Assembly: GCA_018340805.1 (NCBI GenBank)
Contig: JACMZG010001870.1
Coordinates: 47,846,540 to 47,910,539, forward strand
Length of the DNA: 64,000 nucleotides
Reading direction: 5' to 3'
Source: Microvelia longipes
Taxonomy: Eukaryota; Arthropoda; Insecta; Hemiptera; Veliidae
A model generated the notes under the pieces. The model worked only from the letters and a program-made list of their open reading frames with translations. It ran no database searches and was not told the origin of the DNA. How positions within the stretch are numbered: the stretch's first letter is position 1; each line of letters opens with the position of its first letter. Positions 12,090 through 21,905 of the stretch are shown here, piece after piece. Position numbers and translations under genes: made by a program.

Positions 12090-12694
12090 CCACTATTCAT
12101 ATTTTGCAAAACTTGATGGTATCAAATGATACCTATAGCTTTGTTTGTTTACTTACTGTAACGAATCAGAAAAATTAAAAATTCTATTATTTTAATTTTC
12201 ACATCTCCTCATTTATCTTGAGAATTTTACATAGTAAAATACGGGCCTTCGGCCCGTAGCCGCTACGCGGCCTCGGCGCTTCGCGCCTCGTCGCTCCGCG
12301 GCGTCGGCCCGCCGGGCCGCTTCGCGGCCCGGGGGCCTCCCAGTGACCGCTTCGCGGTCACATTGTTGTTGTTTTGTATTATGTATGGTTTCACTATCGT
12401 TTCTTGTTACATGGCATTTTGCCACGTATTTAGCGAATTTTCACAGCCTCGTTTCACAGGCCCGCTTCGCGGGCCTGAGAGGCTTTAAAGAAAAGATTAT
12501 AGTTCCATCTTTCATCAGCTTTAGTTATCGTCCACTATACAAAAGGGTATAAACTCTTACTTACATTCATGATTGTTTATAGAATTTAAAGAAAAATGTC
12601 AAATTTGTTTTGTAAACAAATTGTTTGTTTGAGTAAAATCTTAAGGTTGAAAAAAATATATTCATGATTATTTAAAATAAAAATACCGTTTGCG

Positions 12695-12826
12695 TCACTT
12701 AGGATTGTCCGATTGAGCTGAAACTGGTCGCATTCGTTTTAGAATAACTTCGACCATATAAAGACTACTTCGATGTTCTTCCTCTTTACGGGTCTGCTTA
12801 GCTCGGCGTGGTTTAGTGGAAGCCAT
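12695..12826 (-). CDS. 43-codon ORF in Helentron-like element (copy 1), function unknown
   Basis: The ATG is 69 nt downstream of a TATAAAAG box and sits in an AAAAATGGCT context. The ORF has a basic N-terminus (MASTKPRRAKQTRKEEE), then SSLYMVEVILKRMRP, and stops at TGA. The copy at 17613-17744 has exactly the same length and stop; nine codons differ, six non-synonymously, so no purifying selection is evident. In this copy another ATG 12 codons upstream (12862) is in frame. The basic tail plus a short hydrophobic/basic helix faintly recalls the histone H2B alpha-1 region, but the ORF's end overlaps a repeated non-coding motif of the element, so it may not be a protein at all. Confidence 0.35.
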   Translation of the reverse strand: MASTKPRRAKQTRKEEEHRSSLYMVEVILKRMRPVSAQSDNPK

Positions 12827-12887
12827 TTTTGCCCTGTCTCTCTGGGACAGTAGGCTTACCATGATGGAGCAAGAGGTAGAGGTATCT

Positions 12888-12895
12888 CTTTTATA
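12888..12895 (-). promoter_or_regulatory. TATA box in Helentron-like element, copy 1
   Basis: TATAAAAG on the minus strand, 69 nt before the ORF's ATG. Sequence and spacing are conserved in copy 2. With a start site about 30 nt downstream, the leader would be about 38 nt. Confidence 0.5.
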
Positions 12896-13278
12896 CTATA
12901 TCCCCACCCTCTAACACTACTGAACCCAACAGATATCGTACGAGTCTTTGACCTAGACGTATACATATATACAAGATTATATATATATGTATACCATTTG
13001 CGCCATTTGTGATGGTTCGATTGAGCTGAAATTGGTCTTAATCGATTCAGCTAGCCGTCTACCTAAATACTAGGTACTTTGTTTTAAAGCCATTTTAAGT
13101 TTCAAAAATTTTTTTTTTCATGACGTCATAACTTTGGTTGATGACGTCATAATGTTTTTATAAACAATAGGCCTCGTAACCTCCTCAACATCTCGCGATT
13201 TGCAAAGTTTCGTTTCAATTTGAGAACGCCTTCGAGAGTTATCGTTCGCCATACGAAAGGGTAGAAACTCTTACATAC

Positions 13279-13337
<59 letters not shown>

Positions 13338-13548
13338 TATATAAACTTTTTTCGGACATATATTTTTGTTATCAGGAAGCCAATAGGAACCGATTCCACT
13401 CACTCCCACCCTCAACTTCCGTCATCCGAACAACCTCATAAGCGTCATTTTCATTATGAAAATTCGCTAAAAGGCTCGTTAGCTCACTAAATTTAGTATA
13501 ATTATTATAATACATAGTCCAAGAGGTTCGTTTTGCTCGCTAGATTCC

Positions 13549-13549
<1 letters not shown>

Positions 13550-13590
<41 letters not shown>
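13550..13590. repeat. (TA)n microsatellite
   Basis: Pure TA run following ATTCCGTA. Confidence 0.95.
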
Positions 13591-13591
<1 letters not shown>

Positions 13592-13593
<2 letters not shown>

Positions 13594-13862
13594 ACATTTT
13601 TAGCATGCAATGTATATTATCTTTTTTTACTCTTCAAGAGCTTTAAAATGATATGCAAAACGATTTTTGCACTCAAATTTTTTTTAAATGGTCCGCAATA
13701 ATGTTCGCTATTTTTCAGTTCTCTGTTATTTTAATAATTTTGTACATATCATATGTATTTTCTTTTTCTACTCTGCAAGAGCTTTAGAACAATATGCAAC
13801 ATGATTTTTTCATTCAAAATTTGTTTTAAATGTTGCGCCATTATGGTCGCCATTTTAAAAAT
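13592..13862. repeat. Two diverged direct copies of about 120-bp sequence
   Basis: 13592-13712 and 13742-13862 align in order: TACTCTTCAAGAGCTTTAAA / TACTCTGCAAGAGCTTTAGA, ATATGCAA, and AATGGTCCGCAATAATG / AATGTTGCGCCATTATG. Origin unknown. Confidence 0.7.
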
Positions 13863-13875
13863 ATCGGTTTTCTTA

Positions 13876-14115
13876 ACCCTTTAGTTTATGAAATGGACCT
13901 GATATATTTCCTGGATCCTATAGTTCATGAAATGGACCTGATATATTTCCTGAACCCTATAGTTTATGAAATAGACCTGATATATTTCCTGAACCCTATA
14001 GTTCATGAAATGAACATGATATATTTCCTGAACCCTATAGTTCATGAAATAGACCTGATATATTTCCTGAACCCTATAGTTCATGAAATAGACCTGATAT
14101 ATATTTCCTGAACCC
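13876..14115. repeat. 39-bp tandem repeat, 6 copies
   Basis: Unit CTGATATATTTCCTGAACCC followed by TATAGTTCATGAAATAGAC. The 39-bp period keeps frames open on both strands (13830-14111 plus, 13881-14084 minus); I read these as repeat artefacts. Confidence 0.92.
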
Positions 14116-14462
14116 TATATTTTATTAGTTTATGTAAACAAATTACGTTTTTCGACTAATATGGCAGTTGTCGTGTTAACAGGACTGAACACGGTATTCC
14201 ACCCTGAAACTAATTTTTCACGGTGTAAAATGCCGTGTAAACAGTTGGTGAAGAACCTCAAAAGGGGTTGAACACAGGGTTGAACCCTCTGCTAAACCCC
14301 GCATGTGAACGAAGTATATATATCCTCTTAAGTTGGTTCAACACTGCTATTGCACCAAACAACCACTCAAATTGTTTTTGTGATTATATAGTAGAATGTT
14401 AAGTCTTAATAATGAATCAAACGAGTCGAAATAAAAAATGTCATCGCTATGTTTAGCAAGAC

Positions 14463-14600
14463 ATTAATTATGTCACTATGGCGCCAAAATAACATGAATA
14501 ACCATGAATTCCAAAAAATAAAATAAGACTGTTGTCTCAATTTATTTCTTGGAATTCATGTTTATTCATGTTATTTTGGCGCCATAATGACATAATTAAT
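14463..14600. mobile_element. Small fold-back MITE (138 bp)
   Basis: ATTAATTATGTCACTATGGC at 14463 is mirrored by GCCATAATGACATAATTAAT ending at 14600. The arms continue through GGCGCCAAAATAACATGAAT and GAATTCC with a short AT-rich centre. A further TTTTTGGCGCCAC follows outside. Confidence 0.85.
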
Positions 14601-15508
14601 TATTTTTGGCGCCACAACTATTTTCATATCACCTACATCAGCGCCTATGACCAGTTATTGTATAATATATTATACATATTGTCACATAAGATCTGATTTA
14701 TATTTTATTGTTGTAATAAAAATTCTAAGGAACAATAAAATACGACAAAACGAATTTCGGAATGTCCGGCGCTACATTGTTCTGGGTCGGATTTAAGTTT
14801 CATCTCGGATGGCTAAGTTCGGTACTTAATATTTGAACTTAAAGGCGGTGACTTCTTTCAATTAAATATCATCCCACACACTTGTTGATTCATTCAACAG
14901 TTGGTTGTTCCTTTCTTATTAAAGAATTAACCTATATATGTCATTGTTTTATTTCGAAATAATTGTTGTTGCTATTGGTTAACTTTTGGTGTTTTTTATA
15001 ACCAAACCTGAATCATTTAAAGTCAGAAGTTGTGAGTTGTTTTAGTGATAGATAATTTATTAGGTTTATCGAGGGACTGTTGATTAGATTCATGGAGATA
15101 TATTGAAAGGTTATTTCGATGTGTGGTCCCATTGTTATAAGTAAGGTTATTACGGCTACAGGTTGTTTTCACATTATTATATTTGTCGTCTACCATTAAA
15201 AGCCGCCTCCATGTTAGAGGCCGTTAAGGCATTACTATTTCTATACCAAGGATTTTGGTTTAAAGAGATGACGCATAAAGGAACTCATGAACATCGTATG
15301 AGGTAGAGAAATAACAGCAAATTTACTTTGATAAAGGCGCGGAACCCTAATAATAAAAACAGAACAATACAACTTCGGCATATATTCGTCACATCAGGGC
15401 AAACAAAACATTGAAACGACCAACTTTTATTATTTGCAATAAAAATATATAGACACGAGGTGGTAACAAAAAAATTATTTTCAAAGAAAAATGAGCTTAT
15501 GAGGTTAG

Positions 15509-15512
<4 letters not shown>
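14601..15512. other. Intron sequence, nothing recognised
   Basis: AT-rich non-coding. No exon with paired splice sites and no inverted repeat longer than a few bases seen. Confidence 0.45.

Positions 15513-15592
<80 letters not shown>
15513..15592. repeat. (TA)n microsatellite
   Basis: TA run with a central ATTATATTATA interruption. Confidence 0.95.
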
Positions 15593-15597
<5 letters not shown>

Positions 15598-15613
15598 GTG
15601 AGATTAAAATGAA

Positions 15614-15693
15614 ACCCCCGAGCTGGAGTTCGAACCCAGGATGAACATCAACCTAAACGCGGTTGCGCTCTAACTAACTGAGCTATCCTAAGC
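15614..15693 (-). ncRNA. tRNA-like sequence, probable SINE head
   Basis: On the minus strand an A-box-like TAGCTCAGTTAG lies in a paired D arm (GCTC/GAGC), followed by a CAACC/GGTTG stem and a B box GGGTTCGAACTCC in a paired T arm. The region between anticodon stem and T arm is about 9 nt, the anticodon loop lacks U33, and the acceptor ends do not pair. It is therefore a tRNA-derived pseudogene or SINE promoter rather than a working tRNA. It sits between a (TA)n run and a perfect GAAAACAAGAGGCC palindrome. Confidence 0.65.
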
Positions 15694-15784
15694 ACTTGCA
15701 CTGCGTCCTGGGGGGTGGGCGCCAAGCGGTCAACGCTAGCGCGTTGCTATCCTTGCTGCGACACCGCGTCAACGGGTTTATTTT

Positions 15785-15814
15785 GAAAACAAGAGGCCGA
15801 GGCCTCTTGTTTTC
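15785..15814. repeat. Perfect 14-bp hairpin
   Basis: GAAAACAAGAGGCC, GA, GGCCTCTTGTTTTC. It lies about 90 bp upstream (element sense) of the tRNA-like sequence and may be one end of that element. Confidence 0.85.
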
Positions 15815-16229
15815 TTTAGAGCCAACCTTAAAATGTTTGAAGAGGAGCTATTAATATAGTGAACCTTTTTACTGCACATGTGTGAGAAAAACAATTTACT
15901 GCGCTGATCTTTAGACTAAACAAGTCGTATACAAAATAAGAAATTTACAGTGACGTGTAATAGTATTCTTTTGAAGTTGAAACCTTCTGGAGAGCTGAAG
16001 TTTTAATATCCGTGCAATAATGAAGATATTAGTGGGGTCGCAGTGTCTTTATTAAACACTAGCGCTGCCCACCCACTTGGACGACACCGTAACTAAATAT
16101 GAATGATATTAAGTCTCATCAATCTTTCGCAGACTTTATTCTGTGACATCTTTCAGCCTTAAAAGCAATTTTCTCTTAAAATGTACTTCCTTTTTATAAA
16201 ACATGCGGAAACTGCCGTTTTTACCTTAT
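15815..16229. other. Intron sequence, nothing recognised
   Basis: AT-rich, leading into the 40-bp array. Confidence 0.45.
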
Positions 16230-16990
16230 TTCTGAGATAAGGAAACTTAAGAAAGATTCCTTATCTAATTTCTGAGATATGAAAGCTCAAGGGAGCTCCC
16301 TTACCTAATTTCTGAGATATAGAAGCTCAAGTAAGCTCCCTTATCTACTTTCTGAGATGTGGAAGCTCAAGAAAGCTCCCTTATCTACTTTCTGAGATAT
16401 GGAAGCTCAAATAAGCTCACTTATCTAATTTCTGAGATGTGGGAGCTCAAGAAAGCTCCCTTATCTACTTTCTGAGATATGGAAGCTTAAATAAGCTCAC
16501 TTATCTAATTTCTGATATAAGGAAGCTCAAGAAAGCTCTCTTATCTAATTTTTTGAGATATGGAAGCCCAAGAAAGCTCCCTTATCTAATTTCTAAGATA
16601 TGGAAGCTCAAGGAAGCTCCCTTAACTAATTTTTGAGAAATGGAAGCTCAAGGAAGCTCCCTTATCTAATTTCTAATATAAGAAAGCTCAAGAAAGCTCT
16701 CTTATATAATTTTTTGAGATATGGAAGCTCAAGAAAGCTCCCTTATCTAATTACTGATATAAGTAAGTTCAAGAAAGCTTTCATATCTAATTTCTGAGAT
16801 ATGGAAACTAAAGGAAGCTCCCTTAATTAATTTCTGAGATATGGAAGCTCAAGAAAGCTCCCTTATCTAATTTCTAATATAAGAAAGCTCAAGAAAGCTC
16901 CCTTAACTAATTTTTGAGATATGGAAGCTCAAGAAAGCTCCCTTATCTAATTTCTAATACAAGAAAGCTCAAGAAAGCTCTCTTATCTAA
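16230..16990. repeat. 40-bp satellite array, left part
   Basis: Unit GAGATATGGAAGCTCAAGAA followed by AGCTCCCTTATCTAATTTCT, about 19 copies. It is interrupted by the Helentron-like element at 16995-18484 and resumes at 18489. Confidence 0.95.
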
Positions 16991-17115
16991 TTTTAGCGAA
17001 TTTTCATTATGAAAATGACGCTTATGAGGTTGTTCGGATGACGGAAGTTGAGGGTGGGAGTGAGCGGAATCGGTTCCTATTGACTTCCTGATAACAAAAA
17101 TATATGTCCGAAAAA

Positions 17116-17166
<51 letters not shown>

Positions 17167-17544
17167 GTATGTAAGAGTTTCTACCCTTTCGTATGGCGAA
17201 CGATAACTCTCGAAGGCGTTCTCAAATTGAAACGAAACTTTGCAAATCGCGAGATGTCGAGGAGGTTACGAGGCCTATTGTTTAAAAACATTATGACGTC
17301 ATCAACCAAAGTTATGACGTCATGAAAAAAAATTTTTTTTGAAACTTGAAATGGCTATAAAACAAGGTATTTTGTGTTTAGGTAGACGGCTAGCTGAATC
17401 GATTAAGACCAATTTCAGCTCAATCGAACCATCACAAATGGCCAACGGTATACATATATATATAATCTTGTATATATGTATATCTAGGTCAAAGACTCGT
17501 ACGATATCTGTTGGTTTCAGTAGTGTTAGAGGGTGGTGATATAG

Positions 17545-17552
17545 TATAAAAG
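17545..17552 (+). promoter_or_regulatory. TATA box in Helentron-like element, copy 2
   Basis: TATAAAAG, 68 nt upstream of the ORF's ATG, followed by GC-richer leader sequence. Conserved in copy 1. Confidence 0.5.
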
Positions 17553-17612
17553 AGGGGCCTCTACCTCTAGCTCCATCCTGGTAAGCCTACTGTCCAGAGA
17601 GACAGGACAAAA

Positions 17613-17744
17613 ATGGCTTCCACTAAACCACGCCGAGCTAAGCAGGCCCGTAAAGCGGAAGAACCTCGAAGTAGTCTTTATATGGTCGAAGTCATTCTAA
17701 AACGATTGCGACCGGTTTCAGCTCAATCAGGCAATCTTAAGTGA
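17613..17744 (+). CDS. 43-codon ORF in Helentron-like element (copy 2), function unknown
   Basis: It starts in AAAAATGGCT context, begins MASTKPRRAKQARKAEE, continues SSLYMVEVILKRLRP and ends at TGA in the same place as copy 1. Length and reading frame are identical in the two copies although flanking sequence has indels. Six of nine codon differences change the residue. The last third lies in a motif (TTTCAGCTCAATC) that also occurs in diverged form near 17410-17435, outside any ORF. A weak H2B-like look (basic tail, hydrophobic/basic helix, LK..RP) is the only functional hint, and I would not assign a function. Confidence 0.35.
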   Translation: MASTKPRRAKQARKAEEPRSSLYMVEVILKRLRPVSAQSGNLK

Positions 17745-18488
17745 CGGAAACGGCATTTTTATTTAAAAACTAAATCATGAATATATTTTTGTTTTATAAT
17801 TGTCGCGGCCGCCGCTAGGTTTATTTTTATCTATATTTGTTTTGTTTTTTTTTTGTAATGTTTTGTTTTGGACAACACTGTCAGGAAAGAATTATGTTTG
17901 ACGTATTATTCTAGTTTTTCGATTCGTTTCAAGTTTTATTAGTATAGACGGTAAAATATTCTTTTACGGGTTCTAACCAGGGTTCAAATGAGTTTTTTAC
18001 GGGTTCTTGTTCGATTATTGTTCGCGGAAACGGGAAGTTTTATGTTACAGTTGTTCCTTCTTCGTATCGATACTTATATCAATAAAACTCTGTGAAAGTT
18101 AAAGCTGTCTGACTTTAAATTTGTGTAGCTAGAATGAATTTCGTGACGATTGTTGCGCGATTGCCGGCACAATAATGCTTCTTAATTTTAATATATAGCA
18201 TACTATTAATAATAGAGTATGAATAAAATCTCAATTAGCAAAATCAAATTTGTGAGAAAGCCTCTCAGGCCCGCGAAGCGGGCCTGTGTGGAAAGGCTGT
18301 GAAAATTCGCTAGATACATGGCAAAATGCCATGTAACAAGAACAACACATAATACAAACCAACAATGTGGCCGCGAAGCGGCACAGGAGGCCGGGCCGCG
18401 AAGCGGCCCGGTGGGCCGACGCCGTGGAGCGGACGAGGCGCGAAGCGCCGAGGCCGCGTAGCGGCTACGGGCCGAAGGCCCGTATTTT

Positions 18489-18867
18489 GAGATATGGAAG
18501 CTCAAGAAAGCTCCCTTATCTAATTTCTTATATAAGGAAGTTCAAGAAAGCTTCCTTATCTAATTTCTGAGATATGGGAACTAAAGGAAGCTCCCTTATC
18601 TACTTTCTGAGATATGGAAGCTCAAGAATGCTCTCTTATCTAATTTCTGAGATATGGAAGCTCAAGAATGCTCCCTTATCTAATTTCTGAGATATGGAAG
18701 CTCAAGAAAGCTCCCTTATCTAATTTCTGAGATATGGAAGCTCAAGGAAGCTCCCTTATCTAAGTTCTGAGATATGGAAGCTCAAGGAAGCTCCCTTAAC
18801 TAATTTTTGAGATATGTAAGCTCAAGGAAGCTCCCTTATCTAATTTCTAATATAAGAAAGCTCAAGA
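18489..18867. repeat. 40-bp satellite array, right part
   Basis: The same unit as 16230-16990, about 9 copies. It ends where a family A tail fragment begins. Confidence 0.95.
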
Positions 18868-18914
18868 AAAAACAATACTTTTCCTATATACCTTTGCTAT
18901 AAATGAAGAAAAGT
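18868..18914 (+). mobile_element. Family A 3'-end fragment
   Basis: AACAATACTTTTCCTATATA followed by ATGAAGAAAAGT: only the terminal part of family A, abutting the satellite. Confidence 0.7.
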
Positions 18915-19009
18915 AAAAATTAATTGAGTTGAAATTTGGTCTAAGTGTATTTGTTTATGCGATAAATTAGTATGCGTTAAATGTTTTAAACTATTAAATA
19001 TAATAAAGT

Positions 19010-19112
19010 TTCGTTTTACGGTTGGTTTATCTGGAGTCTTTGTTGGATAACTAAAGCGAGCGTCGTCGAGCGGTCAGTATACTTGAATGGGTGACCGCTG
19101 GGAATAAATTGA
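19010..19112 (+). ncRNA. 5S rRNA-like fragment (5S-derived SINE or pseudogene)
   Basis: GGTCAGTATACTTGAATGGG followed by TGACCGCTGGGAATA closely matches the internal control region and 3' half of animal 5S rRNA (the GGATGGGTGACCGCCTGGGAA motif). Upstream, a looser match includes AACTAAAGCGAGCGTCG (compare AGTTAAGCAACGTCG). It lacks the paired 3' end, so it is not a functional 5S gene. A SINE3-type head would fit. Confidence 0.6.
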
Positions 19113-19202
19113 TATTCTTACAGTTTGAGGACGAACGAAGCGAATTCGAAGTGGTGAGGACGAGGGTAGCAAATGCGATATAGTGAGAAAAAATTCTAAT
19201 TA

Positions 19203-20640
19203 CATTTATAGTACGAAACACGGCTAAAATCAGTTATCAGCGTGGGAAAATTGTGTAGAGTAACCAATAAGGTTGGCCTGATATGAAATTAAAGGCGCGG
19301 TTTAACATCGAGGACTAACCTCATTTAGTTCGTCCTCACACACTTCTAGATCCGCGGATCGTATACAGTACGATCTCTCAATACGGTAATATTAGCTGTA
19401 TGAACCTTGCGGAGGGGATCCGATCGCATACGCTAGAACTAGGGAGATGGAATCTAAATGGATCCCCCGATACGCTGTATGTAGCTTTAGAGACGATCGT
19501 ATTTAACGGATAACCTTCTCGTCGAATTTTTATTTCACTTCAATATTACCGTTTTTTATCAAATAACTTTTGGAATATTATTTTTTTGTGTAAATTTATT
19601 ATTATGCAAAGAAATCACAATTTAATTAAATATATTTTTTGTTTTATACTTCCTTATAACCAAAAGTGAGCCTTCACTATAAAAGACGCGATGTTTTGGC
19701 GGGATCAGTTATCACGGAGCAAAAACCTTATCGTATTTAATGCCTATCCAATACGATCGCCTGTTAAATACGCTGTGTGTACGTAGCAGATACTATAGAT
19801 ACTTAAACAGTAAGACTGTCGTCTCAATGATAGGGAAATTTGGATTCCGGTCGACACTAGCGCTGCGGGGGACCTGCCTTTCAAATGAGTGGGCGTGGCT
19901 TAATTTCCCGCTTTTTGCCCACAGTCAGTTTGAAATTAAATATTTATTCTTTGTATGTCATCCTTTTGTCGCTTACACAGAACGCTTTTGATTACTTTTA
20001 AGTTTTTCATTCAAGTAATTTATTAATTTAATTGATTCAATCAGGTAATAATGAAATAGTGGCTTTAGTTTACACTACTAGAAGATAGATTTTAGCATTT
20101 AATGCAGCCTGTATTTTAATTACATCGGCAAGATGCTGCGCACATGTGATTAAATATAATTACCTGATAAAGTCGACTAAATCAATAAATTAATTAAATG
20201 AAATTAGCACTTACCTGCAATCAGTAGCGTTTTGTGAAAGTTTTAAAAATACTTCTATTTACTTTTAGGGTCTGAGTTGTTTAATACAGAACATGACAAC
20301 GGCGAACCGTTTTTGTGAAAAATAAATAAAGAAAACAATCATTCTATAATAACAATAAATGTAGCTGGCCATAACCAAAAATTTCATTGGTATTCAAAAA
20401 TTTAATTATAAAAATATAATCAGTCATTTTTGGAAAGCTATTGGAGTTAGTTCATAAGTTGTCCGCACCGGTCCGTTACAGCGCTAATTTTTAGTAGCCT
20501 GCGATAATCGAATCCAAACTTTTTCTCATTTAAGTTAACCCTCCTGGTACGTAGAAATTTACTCCATCAGATTATTTTCCCATGCTGTCAACTGATTTTA
20601 GCCGTGTGTCCTACTGTAGTCAATAAAGAAAGAATTAATC
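19203..20640. repeat. Family C segment with inverted ends
   Basis: The inverse of 19203-19262 (TTTTCCCACGCTG, TGATTTTAGCCGTGT) matches 20568-20635 (TTTTCCCATGCTGTCAACTG, ATTTTAGCCGTGTG). The inner sequence to 19312 (AACCAATAAGGTTGGCCTGA) also matches, in inverse, 36536-36655. Possibly one TIR-bearing element with later insertions; no ORF with protein character. Confidence 0.55.
20010..20202. repeat. Imperfect inverted repeat inside family C segment
   Basis: ATTTATTAATTTAATTGATT...CAGGTAAT on the left is mirrored by ATTACCTG...AATCAATAAATTAATTAAAT on the right. Possibly a nested MITE. Confidence 0.6.
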
Positions 20641-20834
20641 TAATTTACTATTGACACGCATTTATTTTAATTAACTCTAAGCGCATTTATTTTAATAAAT
20701 GCAGCCTGTAGGCCACTTGGGGATAACTATGTTGTTTTCCTGTATTAGGCTGTCGTATTGCTAATCTTTGTATGTAGTATGCTGCCACAATATTACCCAA
20801 TTCCCAATGTATTTATTTATGTATGTATAGTCGT

Positions 20835-21905
20835 ACAACAATTACATATGTCAAACGTCTGTAGTCAAAGAACGTGATTTATTTACAAACAATTACATAT
20901 GCCAAACGTATGTATAGTCAAAGAACGTGATTTGTTTACAAATAATTTCATATGTCAAACGTCTGTATAGTCAAAGAACGTGATTTGTTTACAAATAATT
21001 TCATATGTCAAACGTATGTATAGTTAAAGAACGTGATTTGTTTACAAACAATTTCATGTTAAACGTATGTATAGTAAGAACGTTTGTTTACAAACATTTC
21101 ATATGTTAAACGTATGTATAGTCAAGAACGTGATTGTTAACAAACAATTTCATATGTCAAACGTCTGTATAGTCAAAGAACGATTTATTTACAAACAATT
21201 ACATATGTCAAACGTCTGTATAGTCAAAGAACGTGATTTGTTTACAAATAATTTCATATGTCAAACGTATATATAGTTAAAGAACGTGATTTGTTTACAA
21301 ATAATTTCATATTTTAAACCTATGTATAGTCAAAGAACATTTGTTTACAAACAATTTCATATGTTAAACGTATGTATAGTCAAAGAACGTGATTTGTTTA
21401 CAAACAATTTCATATGTTAAACGTATGTATAGTCAAAGAACGTGATTTGTTTACAAACAATTTCATATGTTAAACGTATGTATAGTCAAAGAACGTGATT
21501 TGTTAACAAACAATTTCATATGTCAAACGTCTATATAGTCAAAGAACGTGATTTATTTACAAACAATTACATATGTCAAACGTCTGTATAGTCAAAGAAC
21601 GTGATTTATTTACAAACAATTACATATGTCAAACGTCTGTATAGTCAAAGAACTTGATTTGTTGACAAACAATTACATATGTCAAACGTCTGTATAGTCA
21701 AAGAACGTGATTTGTTTACAAATAATTACATATGTCAAACGTCTGTATAGTCAAAGAACGTGATTTGTTTACAAACAATTACATATGTCAAACGTCTGTA
21801 TAGTCAAAGAACGTGATTTGTTTACAAACAATTACATATGTCAAACGTCTGTATAGTCAAAGAACGTGATTTATTTGCAAACAATTTCATATGTCAAACG
21901 ATAAA
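20835..21905. repeat. 53-bp satellite array, about 20 copies
   Basis: Unit AAAGAACGTGATTTGTTTAC, AAACAATTACATATGTCAAA, CGTCTGTATAGTC. Two subtypes alternate in blocks (ATTTCATATGTTAAACGTATG versus ATTACATATGTCAAACGTCTG in part), suggesting local spreading of variants. Confidence 0.95.

Larger units (their letters stand above)
12240..13468 (-). mobile_element. Helentron-like non-autonomous element, copy 1
   Basis: In element orientation (minus) it starts AGCGAATTTTCATTATGAAA and ends GGGCCGAAGGCCCGTA. It is flanked by AAAA on both sides on the plus strand (12236-12239, 13469-13472), a 4-bp T-tract target duplication. It contains a 5'-terminal hairpin, an internal (TA)n run (about 13279-13342), a pair of TGACGTCAT motifs, a TATA box with a 43-codon ORF, an internal inverse of its own first 12 nt (TGAAAATTCGCT, plus strand AGCGAATTTTCA near 12432), and a cluster of GC-rich hairpins at the 3' end. 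This layout resembles Helentron-associated (HINE/DINE-like) elements; the class assignment is inference. Confidence 0.7.
16995..18484 (+). mobile_element. Helentron-like non-autonomous element, copy 2, inserted in satellite
   Basis: It starts AGCGAATTTTCATTATGAAA after a TTTT (16991-16994) and ends GGGCCGAAGGCCCGTA before another TTTT (18485-18488). The satellite reads CTAATTTT before and TTTTGAGATATGG after, so the insertion site is unambiguous. It has the same parts as the 12240-13468 copy, plus about 450 extra bp (about 17765-18230). The inverse of its first 12 nt, TGAAAATTCGCT, is at 18300-18311, 173 nt from the 3' end, followed by several GC-rich hairpins with GAAG loops. No Rep/helicase ORF, so non-autonomous. 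Confidence 0.75.

Noticed and set aside
12213..12425. 70-codon Arg/Ala-rich ORF on the minus strand (and 18206-18505, 18367-18570)
   Set aside because: It lies across the GC hairpin cluster; composition follows the palindromes and both strands are open.
12695..12826. Calling the 43-codon ORF a histone H2B gene
   Set aside because: Only a faint local resemblance, far too short for H2B, and part overlaps a repeated non-coding motif.
15614..15693. Functional tRNA gene
   Set aside because: Acceptor ends do not pair, the variable region is too long and U33 is absent.
18868..18914. Complete family A element
   Set aside because: Only the last 47 bp are present.
19740..19991. 83-codon ORF (MPIQYDRLLNTLCVRSRYYR...)
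   Set aside because: No coding-like composition, no paired splice sites, within a repetitive segment.
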